DNA of 64,000 nt from Acidobacteriota bacterium (GCA_018268915.1 JAFDVQ010000005.1:1-64000), one strand, 5' to 3'; counted from the first letter of the stretch, positions 1 through 11,637 are shown. The notes: generated by a model not told the origin, from the letters alone. Numbers and translations are program-made.

Positions 1-1020
1 AGCCGTGTGACTCGCCGGATGGATCGCGATGTAGGTAGCAAAGCCCGCGCCGCCACCGGTCTTCTCGACCACGTGATTGAGGTCATCGGTTCCACCCAGA
101 TGCATCCATCCCAAGCCGATTCCCGTCGGACGCCCCGCGTGATCCAGACCGTACTGGCCCTTCAGGCTCGAAGGTAGAAGATAGGCGCGTCGCGCATTTT
201 CCGCCTGCTTGTGTTCACCCGCACCAACCAGATACTTCAGAAATTTCTCCATGTCCGCCGGTGTCGAATACAGGCCGCTGCTTCCGGCGGTGTTCTCAGT
301 CATCGTGCACGGACCCTCGTCGTGCGCGCCCGTCATCAGCTTTTCGCATTGCTTCGGAGTCGGGAAGAACGTAGTCTGCCACATCCCCAGCGGAGCAAGC
401 GTGCGCTTCTGGAGCAACGCTGCATAGGGCGTCTTCGCTGCCGCCGACAACGCATCGCTCAGCAGATCGAAACCCACATTCGAGTAGTAGGCCTGCGTAC
501 CCGGCGTGAACTTCAGTTGCGCACTCGCGAGCCAGTTCCAACGCGTGTCGTAATTCGGATAGGTGAAGTGCGGAGTGTGTCTGGGCGCTGTGCCGATCTC
601 CCGCTCGAGTCCTGCCGTGTGCGTCGCCAGATCTTCCAGCGTCATCGGTCCATCGTGCTCGGGAACAATCGCCGCTTCCGGCGCAAACTTCTTCAGCGGA
701 TCATCCAGCTTGACGGTCCCATCCGCGATCATCTTCGCCAGTAAATCCGTCGTAAAGATCTTCGTCAACGAACAGATCCGCACCACAGACTCACGCGTGG
801 GAGCGGCATGCGATCCCGGTACCGCTTCTCCATATCCGCGAAAGAACGCCTTGTCCCCGCGCACCACCACCAGCACCAGACCCTCCGCGCCCGAATTGGT
901 ATAGAGATTGGCCCCCAACTGATCGGCGTCCTGCAGATCATGCAATGACATGGTAGGGGGCGTCTGCGCAGCGGCAGTCGTAAGGCTCAGCAGAAGAAAA
1001 AGGGCTATCAGGAGGCGCAT
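1..1020 (-). CDS. Serine hydrolase, beta-lactamase class C / AmpH-type family (C-terminus cut off)
   Basis: The reading frame starts at ATG 1020 and runs off the left edge, giving 340 codons with no stop. A signal peptide is visible (MRLLIALFLLLSLTTAAAQ), so the protein is exported. The three signatures of penicillin-binding/beta-lactamase-fold enzymes are present: SLTK (S84-K87, the SxxK nucleophile and base), YSN (the YxN box, near residue 178) and KTGG (K320-G323). The family covers class C beta-lactamases, AmpH-like carboxypeptidases and esterases, and the sequence does not tell which substrate is used. The gene converges on nothing visible here and lies head-on to the eno terminator. I am sure of the fold and unsure of the function. 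Confidence 0.85.
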   Translation of the reverse strand, partial: MRLLIALFLLLSLTTAAAQTPPTMSLHDLQDADQLGANLYTNSGAEGLVLVVVRGDKAFFRGYGEAVPGSHAAPTRESVVRICSLTKIFTTDLLAKMIADGTVKLDDPLKKFAPEAAIVPEHDGPMTLEDLATHTAGLEREIGTAPRHTPHFTYPNYDTRWNWLASAQLKFTPGTQAYYSNVGFDLLSDALSAAAKTPYAALLQKRTLAPLGMWQTTFFPTPKQCEKLMTGAHDEGPCTMTENTAGSSGLYSTPADMEKFLKYLVGAGEHKQAENARRAYLLPSSLKGQYGLDHAGRPTGIGLGWMHLGGTDDLNHVVEKTGGGAGFATYIAIHPASHTA

Positions 1021-1122
1021 CTATTTTCAAGTGTAGGCTGATTCAACTTCTTCCGGCATGGAATGTCAACACTGAGGTACCACGAAAGTTTCACCCCGCC
1101 TCTACCGACCAATGTGAATCCC

Positions 1123-1161
1123 CAAAACGAAAATACGGAAGGAGCCTAGCTCCTTCCGTAT
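1123..1161 (-). terminator. Intrinsic terminator of eno
   Basis: A perfect 13-bp inverted repeat (arms 1133-1145 and 1149-1161, loop 3 nt) lies 30 bp past the eno stop. On the minus strand it is followed by a T-rich tail, TTTCGTTTT. Stem and U-tract order fit rho-independent termination of leftward transcription. Confidence 0.85.
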
Positions 1162-1191
1162 CAATACAGCTTCGATTCAAGACTCGCTTGG

Positions 1192-2932
<1,741 letters not shown>

Positions 2933-3841
2933 ATGAATCGGCCACTATTTGCATGCGCATTCTTCGCACTTGCAACCACTGCGCTCGTGGCTCAGGACGC
3001 CACCCAATCGCAATACTCGGGAACCTCCAATCCGCCGCCTGACGACACCATCATCACCACCGAGCAGCAGGCTCCCATTGCCAAGCCATCGCCTGCTCAT
3101 CCAGTGCAGGCCCAGCCGGCTCCCGTTCAGGCAGCTCCGTCCCCGATCAATACCGCGCCGCGCACCGTCATGTCCGACGGCACAGATCAAGGCATCGTCT
3201 CGGCACCTGCGCTGAATACCCGCGCCAGCGGCAGCTACGATCCAGATAGCGACATCGTCCATCCCGCTCCGCTGCCACCTGGAACCATCGGCGAAGGCAC
3301 CCTGATCCGCATCAAGCTACTCGACGAGCTCTCCAGCAACCTCTCGGAAAAAGGACAGCCCTTCCGCAGCCGAGTCGCTACCGATGTTCTTCAGAACGGC
3401 CAGGTCGTGATCCCGGCCGGCGCTGAAATCGACGGACGCGTCGCCGATCTCTCCACCGGACACTTCGGCGGACACGGGTCAATCCTCCTCGAGCCAGAAA
3501 CCGTCACCCTCGAAAACGGCAGCAAGTTCAAGCTGCACGCCATGGTGGCATCGACACCCGGAACGAATGCGAAAGTCAACTCGGAAGGTCTCATCACTCC
3601 CGGCTCTCGCCTGAAACGTGATGGCGTCGAATATGCCGGAGTTGGCGGTGGTGGCATGGTTGTCGGCGCAGCTCTCGGCGGACCGGTGGGAATGCTCGCT
3701 GGCGGCCTCGTTGGAGCGGGCGTTGTAACGGCCCACCTGCTGCAGAGCCATCCTCAGACAACTCTCGAAGAGGGCTCGTACCTAATGCTCACAGTCACCG
3801 AACAGATCCAGCTCGTTCCCGCAGCTCCCCAGGGAAACTAG
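2933..3841 (+). CDS. Secreted protein with glycine-rich hydrophobic segment, function unknown
   Basis: 302 aa starting at ATG 2933, with GGGAG (2921-2925) as ribosome site; an in-frame ATG lies five codons upstream. An N-terminal signal peptide (cleavage near ALVAQ) is followed by a Pro/Ala/Gln-rich linker to about residue 105. A compact domain of about 110-240 comes next: GEGTLIRIKLLDELSSNLSE, and VIPAGAEIDGRVADLSTGHF. A glycine-zipper-like stretch (GVGGGGMVVGAALGGPVGML, about 240-270) follows. The central domain resembles TrbI/VirB10-like beta-barrel folds (inference from the 'VIPAGA' pattern). The glycine zipper suggests membrane or self association. No operon partner is evident. Confidence 0.8.
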   Translation: MNRPLFACAFFALATTALVAQDATQSQYSGTSNPPPDDTIITTEQQAPIAKPSPAHPVQAQPAPVQAAPSPINTAPRTVMSDGTDQGIVSAPALNTRASGSYDPDSDIVHPAPLPPGTIGEGTLIRIKLLDELSSNLSEKGQPFRSRVATDVLQNGQVVIPAGAEIDGRVADLSTGHFGGHGSILLEPETVTLENGSKFKLHAMVASTPGTNAKVNSEGLITPGSRLKRDGVEYAGVGGGGMVVGAALGGPVGMLAGGLVGAGVVTAHLLQSHPQTTLEEGSYLMLTVTEQIQLVPAAPQGN

Positions 3842-3854
3842 CGATTCATCTACC

Positions 3855-3885
3855 CAAAAAAGCAGGCGCTGCTTCGGCAGCGCCT
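3855..3885 (-). terminator. Intrinsic terminator for the PAS histidine kinase (possibly bidirectional)
   Basis: A perfect 9-bp stem (3864-3872 / 3877-3885) has a TTCG tetraloop on the plus strand. Read on the minus strand it is followed by GC and then TTTTTT, placing a U-tract correctly for the kinase gene that ends at 3964. In the plus direction there is no T-run, so it would end the 2933-3841 gene only weakly. Confidence 0.8.
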
Positions 3886-3924
3886 TGCCATTTAATCGGA
3901 GACTCGCAGCAAACACAATCGCCC

Positions 3925-3954
3925 TGTCATCCCGAGCAAGGCCGAGGGACCCGC
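3925..3954. repeat. Dispersed 'TGTCATCCCGAGC' type intergenic element
   Basis: The stretch TGTCATCCCGAGCAAGGCC followed by GAGGGACC resembles a short intergenic element frequent in acidobacterial genomes (recalled, not searched). A related copy begins at 47771 (TGTCATTCTGAGCG). It overlaps no recognised gene. Confidence 0.4.
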
Positions 3955-3963
3955 ATTTAGTGC

Positions 3964-5889
3964 CTACTCACCCTCTCCGAGCTCAGACCCAGCCGGCAGC
4001 CAAACTGAAAACGCAGTACCGCTCTTCCCCGCAGTCTGCCTGCTCCGCACGCGTAGGGTTGCGTGGTGCTTCTTCAAGATCTCCCTGCTGACCCACAAGC
4101 CTAGTCCGGTCCCTTTTTCGCCTTTGGTGGTGAAGAATGGCTCAAATAGGCGCCGTTTCGTCGCTCCGTCCATTCCCGACCCGCTGTCTGCGATCGAAAC
4201 CAGAACTCCCTGCTCTCCAGTACGAGGGTTCACCCGGTCGCGCGTTCTCAGCAGCAGCCGCCCTCCCGGCTTCAATGCATCGAAGGAGTTCCCGATCATA
4301 TTCGCGAACACCTGCCTGATCTCTGATCCGTAACATCTCACCGCTTCGCTGTCTCGATAATCGCGAATAATCTGAACACCCAGACTTTTCATCCTCGGCG
4401 TGTAGATCGCCGCTGACGAGTCCAGCAGATTCGACACCTTCTCGCGTTCGGCGCCATGAGGCTGCCGATTGAAACGCAGCGTGTGCGTCACGATATGTGA
4501 GACACGTGCAAGCTCCTGCTGGGCCGATTCGCTGAAGCCTCTCACCATCTCTTCAGTTGAACTTTGGCTGATCAGGTAGAGCAGATTGATCACGGCTTCC
4601 AAAGGATTGTTGATCTCGTGGGAGATTGCCGTCGCCAGTCTGCCCACCAGTGCCAGCTTCTCGCTTCGGATTAATGCCTCTCGCGTTTGCTTCAGCGCGG
4701 TCACATCCTGCGTGACGCCGTCGAATCGGATCGGCTTCCCGCTTTCGTCGTAAGCAGTCCGTCCCGTCGCCCGAATCCACTTCTGCTTTCCTTCAAGCGA
4801 GACCGTCCGGTACTCGACGTCGTAATTCGTGTGATTCGCGATTGACTCTTCTATCGCTCGCCGCGTCAGTTCGCGGTCGTCGGGATGGATGCATCGATAG
4901 AACAGAGTGATATCCACATCCGCGTCCGGCTGCAGCCAGAAGTGTTCCTTCACCCGCTCGTCCCACACCAGCTTGTCAAAAGGCAGGTCACAGAACCAGT
5001 AGCCGATATCTCCAGCGCCCGCCGCAAATTCGAACCTCTCTCTGTGTTCTGCGGCAAGCTTCTCGGCATTCTTCTGGTCCGTAATATCCAACACCACGCC
5101 CGTCAGTTGCGTTCCATTGCCGACTCTGCGGCCCTTGCTATAGAGAACTCTCTCGCCCCGCTCTGGATGGAGATAACGGTACTCCACTTCCATGAGCCCC
5201 GACTGCATCGCTTCGGACATCACTTCATACACGTGTGATTTGTCTGCGGGGTGGACGCGAGACGCCCATACCTCCTCGATTGCGCTCTGGACCTCACTCG
5301 GATCGGTTCCAAAAATCTCATGCAATTCTGCCGAAAGTGCACGAGTGTTTGCGTCCCCATCCCACTCCCACGTTCCTATCTGCGCCGCCTCATGTGCCAG
5401 GCGCAGCCTTTCCTGGCTGGCCTCAAGAGCTCTACGGCTTAATACGCGATCCGTCAGATCGACAGCATGGATGAAAATGCCCTGCAGTTCGCCGTGTGCT
5501 CCCGCCATCGGCTGGCAGACTAAGTCGAGATATCGATCCGTCAGAACACCGCTCTCAAATTGCAGCAAAGGCACCTTCACTTCCCGCCCGCGGAATGGCT
5601 GCCGGGATCGAGCGACTTCATCGAGAATCTCGAAGACCCCAGTACCCTCGAGTTCAGGCAGTCCCTCACGAAATGTATGCCCTAAAAGTTGATCCGCAGA
5701 CGTTCTTCCCGTGACCCGCACTGCCATCTCGTTGACATAGGTACAACGCAGGTCAGGTCCGCTCAAAATGGCGATAGCTGCCGCCGCATAACCAAGCAGA
5801 TCCTCAAAGTTGGGTTGTAACAGGACGGGTCCAGCTGCAGTTGGTACCAGAGCGTCCTTTTGAACAGTTCCGCCGGGGGTCGTCGCCAT
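3964..5889 (-). CDS. Soluble triple-PAS sensor histidine kinase
   Basis: 641 aa with no transmembrane segment. Three PAS-type modules are visible. The first is about residues 30-155 (YAAAAIAILSGPDLRCTYVN). The second is about 160-280 (AHEAAQIGTWEWDGD). The third is about 285-405 (AAGAGDIGYWFCDL). A PAC-like link precedes the HisKA box LVGRLATAISHEINNPLEAV, with the phospho-acceptor His424. The HATPase domain has its N box (NMIGNSFDAL), G1 (DSGSGMD), F box (FEPFFTTKG) and G2 (GTGLGLW). It would autophosphorylate in response to a cytosolic ligand, redox or light cue bound by a PAS domain; the cue cannot be read. It is an orphan: no response regulator is adjacent. ATG 5889 has GGAG about 8 nt upstream. 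Confidence 0.93.
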   Translation of the reverse strand: MATTPGGTVQKDALVPTAAGPVLLQPNFEDLLGYAAAAIAILSGPDLRCTYVNEMAVRVTGRTSADQLLGHTFREGLPELEGTGVFEILDEVARSRQPFRGREVKVPLLQFESGVLTDRYLDLVCQPMAGAHGELQGIFIHAVDLTDRVLSRRALEASQERLRLAHEAAQIGTWEWDGDANTRALSAELHEIFGTDPSEVQSAIEEVWASRVHPADKSHVYEVMSEAMQSGLMEVEYRYLHPERGERVLYSKGRRVGNGTQLTGVVLDITDQKNAEKLAAEHRERFEFAAGAGDIGYWFCDLPFDKLVWDERVKEHFWLQPDADVDITLFYRCIHPDDRELTRRAIEESIANHTNYDVEYRTVSLEGKQKWIRATGRTAYDESGKPIRFDGVTQDVTALKQTREALIRSEKLALVGRLATAISHEINNPLEAVINLLYLISQSSTEEMVRGFSESAQQELARVSHIVTHTLRFNRQPHGAEREKVSNLLDSSAAIYTPRMKSLGVQIIRDYRDSEAVRCYGSEIRQVFANMIGNSFDALKPGGRLLLRTRDRVNPRTGEQGVLVSIADSGSGMDGATKRRLFEPFFTTKGEKGTGLGLWVSREILKKHHATLRVRSRQTAGKSGTAFSVWLPAGSELGEGE

Positions 5890-6124
5890 CTCAACTGCTC
5901 CAAATTCAGGACGCCTGCCAGCCAGGTTCCGATCAGGTCGCTTCAGAATTCAACGCAAGACTGTCGACGGCTGATCCACCCGCGACTTTTCAGCTTCAGT
6001 GTACAGCTAGGTATCTGACTACGATGAGGTCGAAGCCTTCGGAAGTTGCATCACATTGCAAAATCCCCGCACTCTTTGTATCCCCGTCGGCCTGCTACAC
6101 TCCCTCTTGCCCGGAGGTGGAGGG

Positions 6125-6982
6125 GTGTCAGACATTCAATCGGTGGCAGTCATCGGAGCGGGAACCATGGGCTCCGGGATCGCCCATGTATTCGCCAAGT
6201 CGGGATTTTTCGTCACCCTCTGCGACGTCGAGCAGCGTTTCCTCGATCGCGCTCTTGCTTCCATTCGCACCAACCTTGGCCGCGAGGCTGCCAAGGGCAA
6301 GCTGCCTGAAAGTGAAGTCGAGCCAATTCTCGCTCGCATCACTTCAGCGACCAGCATGGAATCGCTCTCTGATGTTCAACTCGCTGTTGAGGCTGCCCCC
6401 GAGCGCTTCGAACTGAAAGCCGAAGTCTTCGGCACGCTGGACCACATCCTCCCTGAATCAGCTATTTTGGCGACCAATACCTCATCTATATCTATAACCA
6501 GACTTGGCGCCCTGACCCATCGCGCCGAACAGGTCATCGGCATGCATTTCTTCAATCCAGTGCCTGTGATGTCTCTCGTCGAGGTTGTTCGCGGGATGGC
6601 TACCAGCGAATCCACATTCACAATGGTGCGTGACCTCTCGACTAGACTCGGCAAGACGCCGGTCGAAGTCAACGACGCGCCGGGATTCGTATCCAATCGC
6701 GTCCTGATGCCTTTGATCAATGAGGCCGCCTACTCCGTCATGGAAGGCGTCGCCACTCCAGAGGCAGTTGATCAGGTCTTCAAACTGGGGATGGCTCATC
6801 CGATGGGCCCACTCACGCTCGCAGACTTCATCGGCATTGACGTTTGCGTCGACATTCTTCGCGTACTACATGAAGGTTTTGGCAACCCCAAGTACTACCC
6901 TTGCCCGCTGCTGGTCCGTATGGTCGATGCGGGCTGGCTGGGCCGCAAATCCGGCCGCGGCTTCTACACCTACGACAAGTAG
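6125..6982 (+). CDS. 3-hydroxybutyryl-CoA dehydrogenase
   Basis: Oxidises 3-hydroxyacyl-CoA with NAD+ (or reduces acetoacetyl-CoA) in beta-oxidation or butyrate-type metabolism. The 285 aa length matches single-domain enzymes of the family. The Rossmann motif VAVIGAGTMGSGIAHVFAKS is at residues 7-26. The catalytic region MHFFNPVPVMSLVEVV contains the active His, and NDAPGFVSNRVLMPLINEA begins the dimerisation domain. The start is GTG 6125: a strong GGAGG (6113-6117) sits 7 nt before it, and the longer frame from 6056 would overlap that site. No thiolase or crotonase gene is next to it. Confidence 0.93.
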   Translation: MSDIQSVAVIGAGTMGSGIAHVFAKSGFFVTLCDVEQRFLDRALASIRTNLGREAAKGKLPESEVEPILARITSATSMESLSDVQLAVEAAPERFELKAEVFGTLDHILPESAILATNTSSISITRLGALTHRAEQVIGMHFFNPVPVMSLVEVVRGMATSESTFTMVRDLSTRLGKTPVEVNDAPGFVSNRVLMPLINEAAYSVMEGVATPEAVDQVFKLGMAHPMGPLTLADFIGIDVCVDILRVLHEGFGNPKYYPCPLLVRMVDAGWLGRKSGRGFYTYDK

Positions 6983-7050
6983 TCATCGTGACATTGATTG
7001 TCAGGGCGCCTGGACTCTCGCACTGGCTATGGGAATGCAATTGGGCGCAC

Positions 7051-7590
7051 CTATCCCCGTAGTGCCTTCAGCACCTTGGCCGTCGTCACCACCTGCCCCA
7101 CATGCCGCATCGTGTGGTCGGCTACATGCACCAAGGCCCCGCCAACAGATGTCGGCAACTGCTTGCGACCCACTCCGCGAAACGTATTCATATTCGCATT
7201 GGCAAGAGCGCGCACTCGATCCGACGCATTCGCAAACGAAGCCTTCACCTCTTCCAGCAGCGCAGCAAGCGTCTCACGCTCATCGTGCTGCGGACCGACT
7301 TCTTCCGCCTTCAGCTTCGTCAGTTGTTCGGCAGAAAGCTGCCCGCCCTCCGCATAGGTCAGCAAGCGATCCGTCGATCGTGCGATGTGCCGCAAATGAA
7401 ACGCAACAGGCGGAAGCTCCAGCGGCAGCGTATGAATCTCAACGTCAGAAAGTCCGTCAGTCCACTTCGTCAAGTCGTCGATCGCTAGATCAAAAGCATG
7501 CAGCACAGCCCGTGCCACCGCCGGAACATCGCCGTGCGTCCCGCGCAGCCACGGTTCAACGTAAGGAACAGAAGCAGTATGAGTGCTCAT
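7051..7590 (-). CDS. DinB-family four-helix protein
   Basis: 179 aa. Conserved DinB/YfiT-type features are visible: FHLRHIARSTDRLLTY (first metal His region, about 63-78) and HVADHTMRHVGQVVTTAKV (about 150-168), giving the three-His metal site typical of this fold. Members include metal-dependent thiol transferases and many uncharacterised stress proteins. ATG 7590 has a strong GGAGG about 7 nt upstream. It lies convergent with the dehydrogenase gene. I infer a cytoplasmic metalloprotein; substrate unknown. Confidence 0.8.
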   Translation of the reverse strand: MSTHTASVPYVEPWLRGTHGDVPAVARAVLHAFDLAIDDLTKWTDGLSDVEIHTLPLELPPVAFHLRHIARSTDRLLTYAEGGQLSAEQLTKLKAEEVGPQHDERETLAALLEEVKASFANASDRVRALANANMNTFRGVGRKQLPTSVGGALVHVADHTMRHVGQVVTTAKVLKALRG

Positions 7591-7707
7591 CGTGAACCTC
7601 CGGATTCTTTGGGATTAGTTGGATACGCGAACAGGAGCAGAAAGAAACCCGCGACAGTTTCTTGCTCGTATATGAATCAGCTAGATGATACGCCCGAGAC
7701 GAACGAG

Positions 7708-8505
7708 CTACGCGTTCTCCCGCTTCACTCGTACCACCGTAATTTTCGAAAATCCTTCTTCGAACGCTGGCGCTTTGAGCTTCTCGGCCATCTTGCGCAT
7801 CACGTCTTCGCTCACCATGCGGTCGCGCGAGCGATTTCGCTCCAGGCAAACTTCCAGCGGCACATCGAAGAACACCGCCTGCACTTCAAACCCAAAGCTC
7901 TTCGACATTTTGATCCACTGGCGCCGTTCGTGGACGGACAGGTTTGTCGCGTCCACGTAATTCCACGGCATCTTGGCAATCAACCGCGCCCGCAGCAGCG
8001 ACCGCAGCGTTGAGAAAACAAGTCCTTGAAATTTCTGTTCTTCCACGTCATCGAACAGGATGTTCCGCAACAAATCGCTCGACAGCGGTGTCACTCCTCG
8101 ACGCCGGAACCAAGTCGTCTTCCCCGAACCCGGCAACCCGATCGCCAGCACAACATATCCGCGCGGAGCCTTTTCTGCTTTCTCGGTCTGTGCCTCGGGC
8201 AGTACGGAAGGCGACTCCGGCTGTGTCTCAACTTCCAGCCGACCCGAACCCACTGGCTCATTCCACTCAGCGCGGTGCTGTTCGCGGGCTGGCCGCTGCT
8301 GTTCGCGCGCTGGATGCTGTTGCTCACGCTGCTGCACTGGTGGCCGTTCCTGTCGTTGATTCCCTGTGCCCGCAGCATTCACCTGCGGCAATGATTCATC
8401 CAGATACGAAGGCACCAGAGGTCGCGGCTGATTCTGCGGGAGTTCCTGTCCAATCTTGCCTGTGGATTCCGAATTGTTTGCGCCGCGTCTTGAACGTCTT
8501 CTCAT
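7708..8505 (-). CDS. P-loop kinase-like ATPase (polynucleotide/zeta-toxin-kinase type)
   Basis: 265 aa from ATG 8505, which has GGAGAGG just upstream; a TTG start at 8562 is possible but less likely. The first 110 residues are low-complexity, rich in Gln, Glu, Arg and Pro (REQQHPAREQQRPAREQH). The ATPase domain follows with Walker A GLPGSGKTTW, then a DATNLSVHERRQW stretch and a lid region CLERNRSRDRMVSEDVMRKM. This matches the AAA_33 group of small kinases related to polynucleotide kinase. The substrate could be nucleic acid ends or a small molecule. The disordered head is unusual and may bind RNA or partners (inference). Confidence 0.82.
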   Translation of the reverse strand: MRRRSRRGANNSESTGKIGQELPQNQPRPLVPSYLDESLPQVNAAGTGNQRQERPPVQQREQQHPAREQQRPAREQHRAEWNEPVGSGRLEVETQPESPSVLPEAQTEKAEKAPRGYVVLAIGLPGSGKTTWFRRRGVTPLSSDLLRNILFDDVEEQKFQGLVFSTLRSLLRARLIAKMPWNYVDATNLSVHERRQWIKMSKSFGFEVQAVFFDVPLEVCLERNRSRDRMVSEDVMRKMAEKLKAPAFEEGFSKITVVRVKRENA

Positions 8506-8779
8506 GCCTCTCCGTACCCTTTCATACGGGATATCACACGAACCAAAGCCCCTGCAAACCAAGTGCGATCCATCACATACAGTCCCGCATCAGGAACGCA
8601 AACTAGCGTTGAGCGCATTTTGGAGCGGGAAGGCATCTTCGCCCGCGTTCATTTGGTTCTTGTTGACAACTCTGTTAGCCTGATGAGTTTGGTGGAACTG
8701 TCTGGTGCACATCCTGTTGCCCTCAAGCCATCACTCACAAAACTGATTTCGAACCACATAGAAACGAAGGAGAATACGC

Positions 8780-9784
<1,005 letters not shown>

Positions 9785-9791
9785 ACAACGA

Positions 9792-9908
9792 GTGGTCAGA
9801 GTTCAGTGATCAGTGGTCAGACCGAAACGTTCCATGTGTCTGATCACTGACCACTGATTCCTGACCACAGGTTGTCTCTGATCACTGACCACTGATCCCT
9901 GATCACTG
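9792..9908. repeat. Long imperfect inverted repeat with a further tandem copy between gap and ridA
   Basis: Left arm 9792-9821 and right arm 9839-9868 are each 30 nt and complementary at about 25 positions, with a 17-nt loop. A second copy of the right-arm sequence follows at 9877-9908. All are built from a degenerate unit, CTGATCACTGACCACTGAT. The transcript would fold into a large hairpin directly in front of ridA-pgk. Confidence 0.85.
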
Positions 9909-9910
9909 TT

Positions 9911-10285
9911 ATGCGAACCAACGTCACTGGCGGATCACCCTTCGAGCCCATCATCGGCTTCTCACGCGCCGTGCGGATTGGCAACACCATCCACGTCGCT
10001 GGAACCGGCCCAGTCGGCGCCGACAAAGAAGATGTAACCGGCCAGACCCGCCGCGTTTTCGCCATCATCGAAAAAGCTCTCGCGGACGCGGGCGCATTTT
10101 TCAACGACGTCGTCCGCACCCGCATGTACCTCACCCATGTCGAAGACTGGGAAGCAGTCGGTCGCGTCCACGGCGAAATATTCGGCGCCATCCGCCCCGC
10201 CGCCACCATGGTCGTCGTCGCAGCCCTGCTCAATCCCAACTGGCGCATCGAAATCGAAGCAGACGCCGTCCTGTCTGAACCCTGA
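9911..10285 (+). CDS. RidA/YjgF/UK114-family enamine/imine deaminase
   Basis: 124 aa. Members hydrolyse reactive 2-aminoacrylate-type enamines released by PLP enzymes, and form cytoplasmic trimers. Visible family features are GNTIHVAGTGPVG, the VVRTRMYLTHVEDWE segment with the conserved Arg, and RPAATMVVVAALLNPNWRIEI near the end. It sits in the gap-pgk interval, only 17 nt before pgk, so it is probably co-transcribed with pgk. The start has no visible ribosome site because the repeat ends 2 nt before the ATG. Translation may therefore be weak or depend on the hairpin. Confidence 0.88.
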   Translation: MRTNVTGGSPFEPIIGFSRAVRIGNTIHVAGTGPVGADKEDVTGQTRRVFAIIEKALADAGAFFNDVVRTRMYLTHVEDWEAVGRVHGEIFGAIRPAATMVVVAALLNPNWRIEIEADAVLSEP

Positions 10286-10302
10286 CCCCTCGAAAGGTTT
10301 TT

Positions 10303-11517
10303 ATGTCCAAGCTTTCCATCCGCGACATCGAACTCCGCAACAAGCGTGTCTTCATCCGCGTCGACTTCAACGTGCCGCTCTCCGAAGACGGCTCGACCAT
10401 CACCGACGACACCCGCATCGTCGCCACTCTGCCCACCATCGAGTACGCCCTCCGCCATCACGCCAAAGTCATCCTCGCCTCGCACCTCGGCCGTCCTAAG
10501 GGCAAGCCGAATCCGAAATACTCGCTCCGCCCCGTCGTCGATCGCCTTCGCGAACTTCTCGACAAGCACGTTGGTGAATCCATCAACGTCGCCTTCTCGC
10601 CCGACTGTGTTGGCGAAATCGCCGAAGAAATGTCGCGCCAGCTCGAGTCGCGCCAGGTCCTGCTCCTCGAGAACCTCCGCTTCCACGCCGAAGAAGAAGC
10701 CAACGACCCTGCGTTCTCAAAGCAGCTCGCCTCTCTCGCCGAGGTCTACTGCAACGACGCCTTCGGCTCCGCGCATCGCGCCCACGCCTCTACAGAAGGC
10801 ATCACGCATCATCTCAAGCCGTCTGTCGCCGGACTGTTGATGGAGAAGGAAATCACCTATCTCGGCAAAGCCCTTGAGGCTCCCGAGAAACCCTTCGTCG
10901 CCATCATCGGCGGCTCCAAGATCTCCGGCAAGATCGACGTAATCCAGAATCTCCTCGACAAGGTCGACACCCTAGTCATCGTCGGAGGCATGGCTTACAC
11001 CTTCTATCGCTCCAAGGGCGTAGCCACCGGAAAATCCCTCGTCGAAGAAGACAAGATCGATCTCGCCAAACAGACCCTTGAGAAAGCCAAGGCAAAAGGA
11101 GTCAGCCTCCTCCTCCCGGTGGACAACATCCTTGCAGACAGCTTCGCAAACGATGCCAAGACCCAGCCGTGGGACACCTCGAAGGACTTCCCCGCGGACT
11201 GGCAAGGCCTCGACATCGGTCCCAAGTCGGTCGCCGCTATCGAAGATGTAATCTCCCGCGCCCGCACCATCGTTTGGAACGGCCCCGCCGGCGTCTTCGA
11301 GTTCCCGAATTTCGCCAAGGGAACCAACGCCATCGCCCGCGCTGTTGCCGCCAACAAAGCAGCCACATCGATCATCGGCGGCGGCGACTCTGTCAGCGCT
11401 ATCAACCAGGCAGGCGTAGCCGACCAGATCACTCACATCTCCACCGGCGGCGGCGCCAGCCTCGAATTCCTCGAAGGCAAAAAACTGCCTGGAGTAGAGG
11501 CCCTCACAAGCAAGTAA
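10303..11517 (+). CDS. pgk: Phosphoglycerate kinase
   Basis: Transfers the acyl phosphate of 1,3-bisphosphoglycerate to ADP. 404 aa, normal length. The N-domain has RVFIRVDFNVPLSEDG and the basic patch residues in HLGRPKGKPNPKYSL. The middle has LLENLRFHAEEEANDPAF, and the C-domain has the nucleotide loop GGSKISGKIDVIQNLLDKVD. The C-terminal end shows SIIGGGDSVSAINQAG and THISTGGGASLEFLEGK. An AAAGG site lies 6 nt before ATG 10303. It follows ridA closely and ends just before a hairpin repeat at 11533. Confidence 0.98.
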   Translation: MSKLSIRDIELRNKRVFIRVDFNVPLSEDGSTITDDTRIVATLPTIEYALRHHAKVILASHLGRPKGKPNPKYSLRPVVDRLRELLDKHVGESINVAFSPDCVGEIAEEMSRQLESRQVLLLENLRFHAEEEANDPAFSKQLASLAEVYCNDAFGSAHRAHASTEGITHHLKPSVAGLLMEKEITYLGKALEAPEKPFVAIIGGSKISGKIDVIQNLLDKVDTLVIVGGMAYTFYRSKGVATGKSLVEEDKIDLAKQTLEKAKAKGVSLLLPVDNILADSFANDAKTQPWDTSKDFPADWQGLDIGPKSVAAIEDVISRARTIVWNGPAGVFEFPNFAKGTNAIARAVAANKAATSIIGGGDSVSAINQAGVADQITHISTGGGASLEFLEGKKLPGVEALTSK

Positions 11518-11532
11518 GGCTCGGTTTCGAAT

Positions 11533-11568
11533 GGGTGCCCCAGGTCTCGATTCTGAGACCTGGGATGC
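11533..11568. repeat. GGGTGCCCC hairpin repeat, copy 1 (after pgk)
   Basis: A GGGTGCCCC head leads into a perfect 10-bp stem (11539-11548 / 11555-11564) with loop GATTCT. Copies at 13439 and 40674 share stem length and loop. No T-run follows, so it is a repeat first and a terminator only possibly. Confidence 0.8.
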
Positions 11569-11637
11569 CAACCGCTTCTCATCCTCCGTGCCTCATTCAA
11601 ATCGTCGATCTGCTATCCTCCGCGTAGGAGCCGCATC

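Noticed and set aside
211..744. 177-codon plus-strand frame at the left edge
   Set aside because: Antisense to the serine hydrolase, whose three catalytic motifs are clear.
8663..8690. Promoter with TTGACA before gap
   Set aside because: No acceptable -10 hexamer at 15-18 nt; mentioned under gap only as a possibility.
9844..10686. 280-codon minus-strand frame over ridA and the 5' end of pgk
   Set aside because: Antisense shadow of two clear genes; no ribosome site and the sequence is compositionally the mirror of pgk/ridA.
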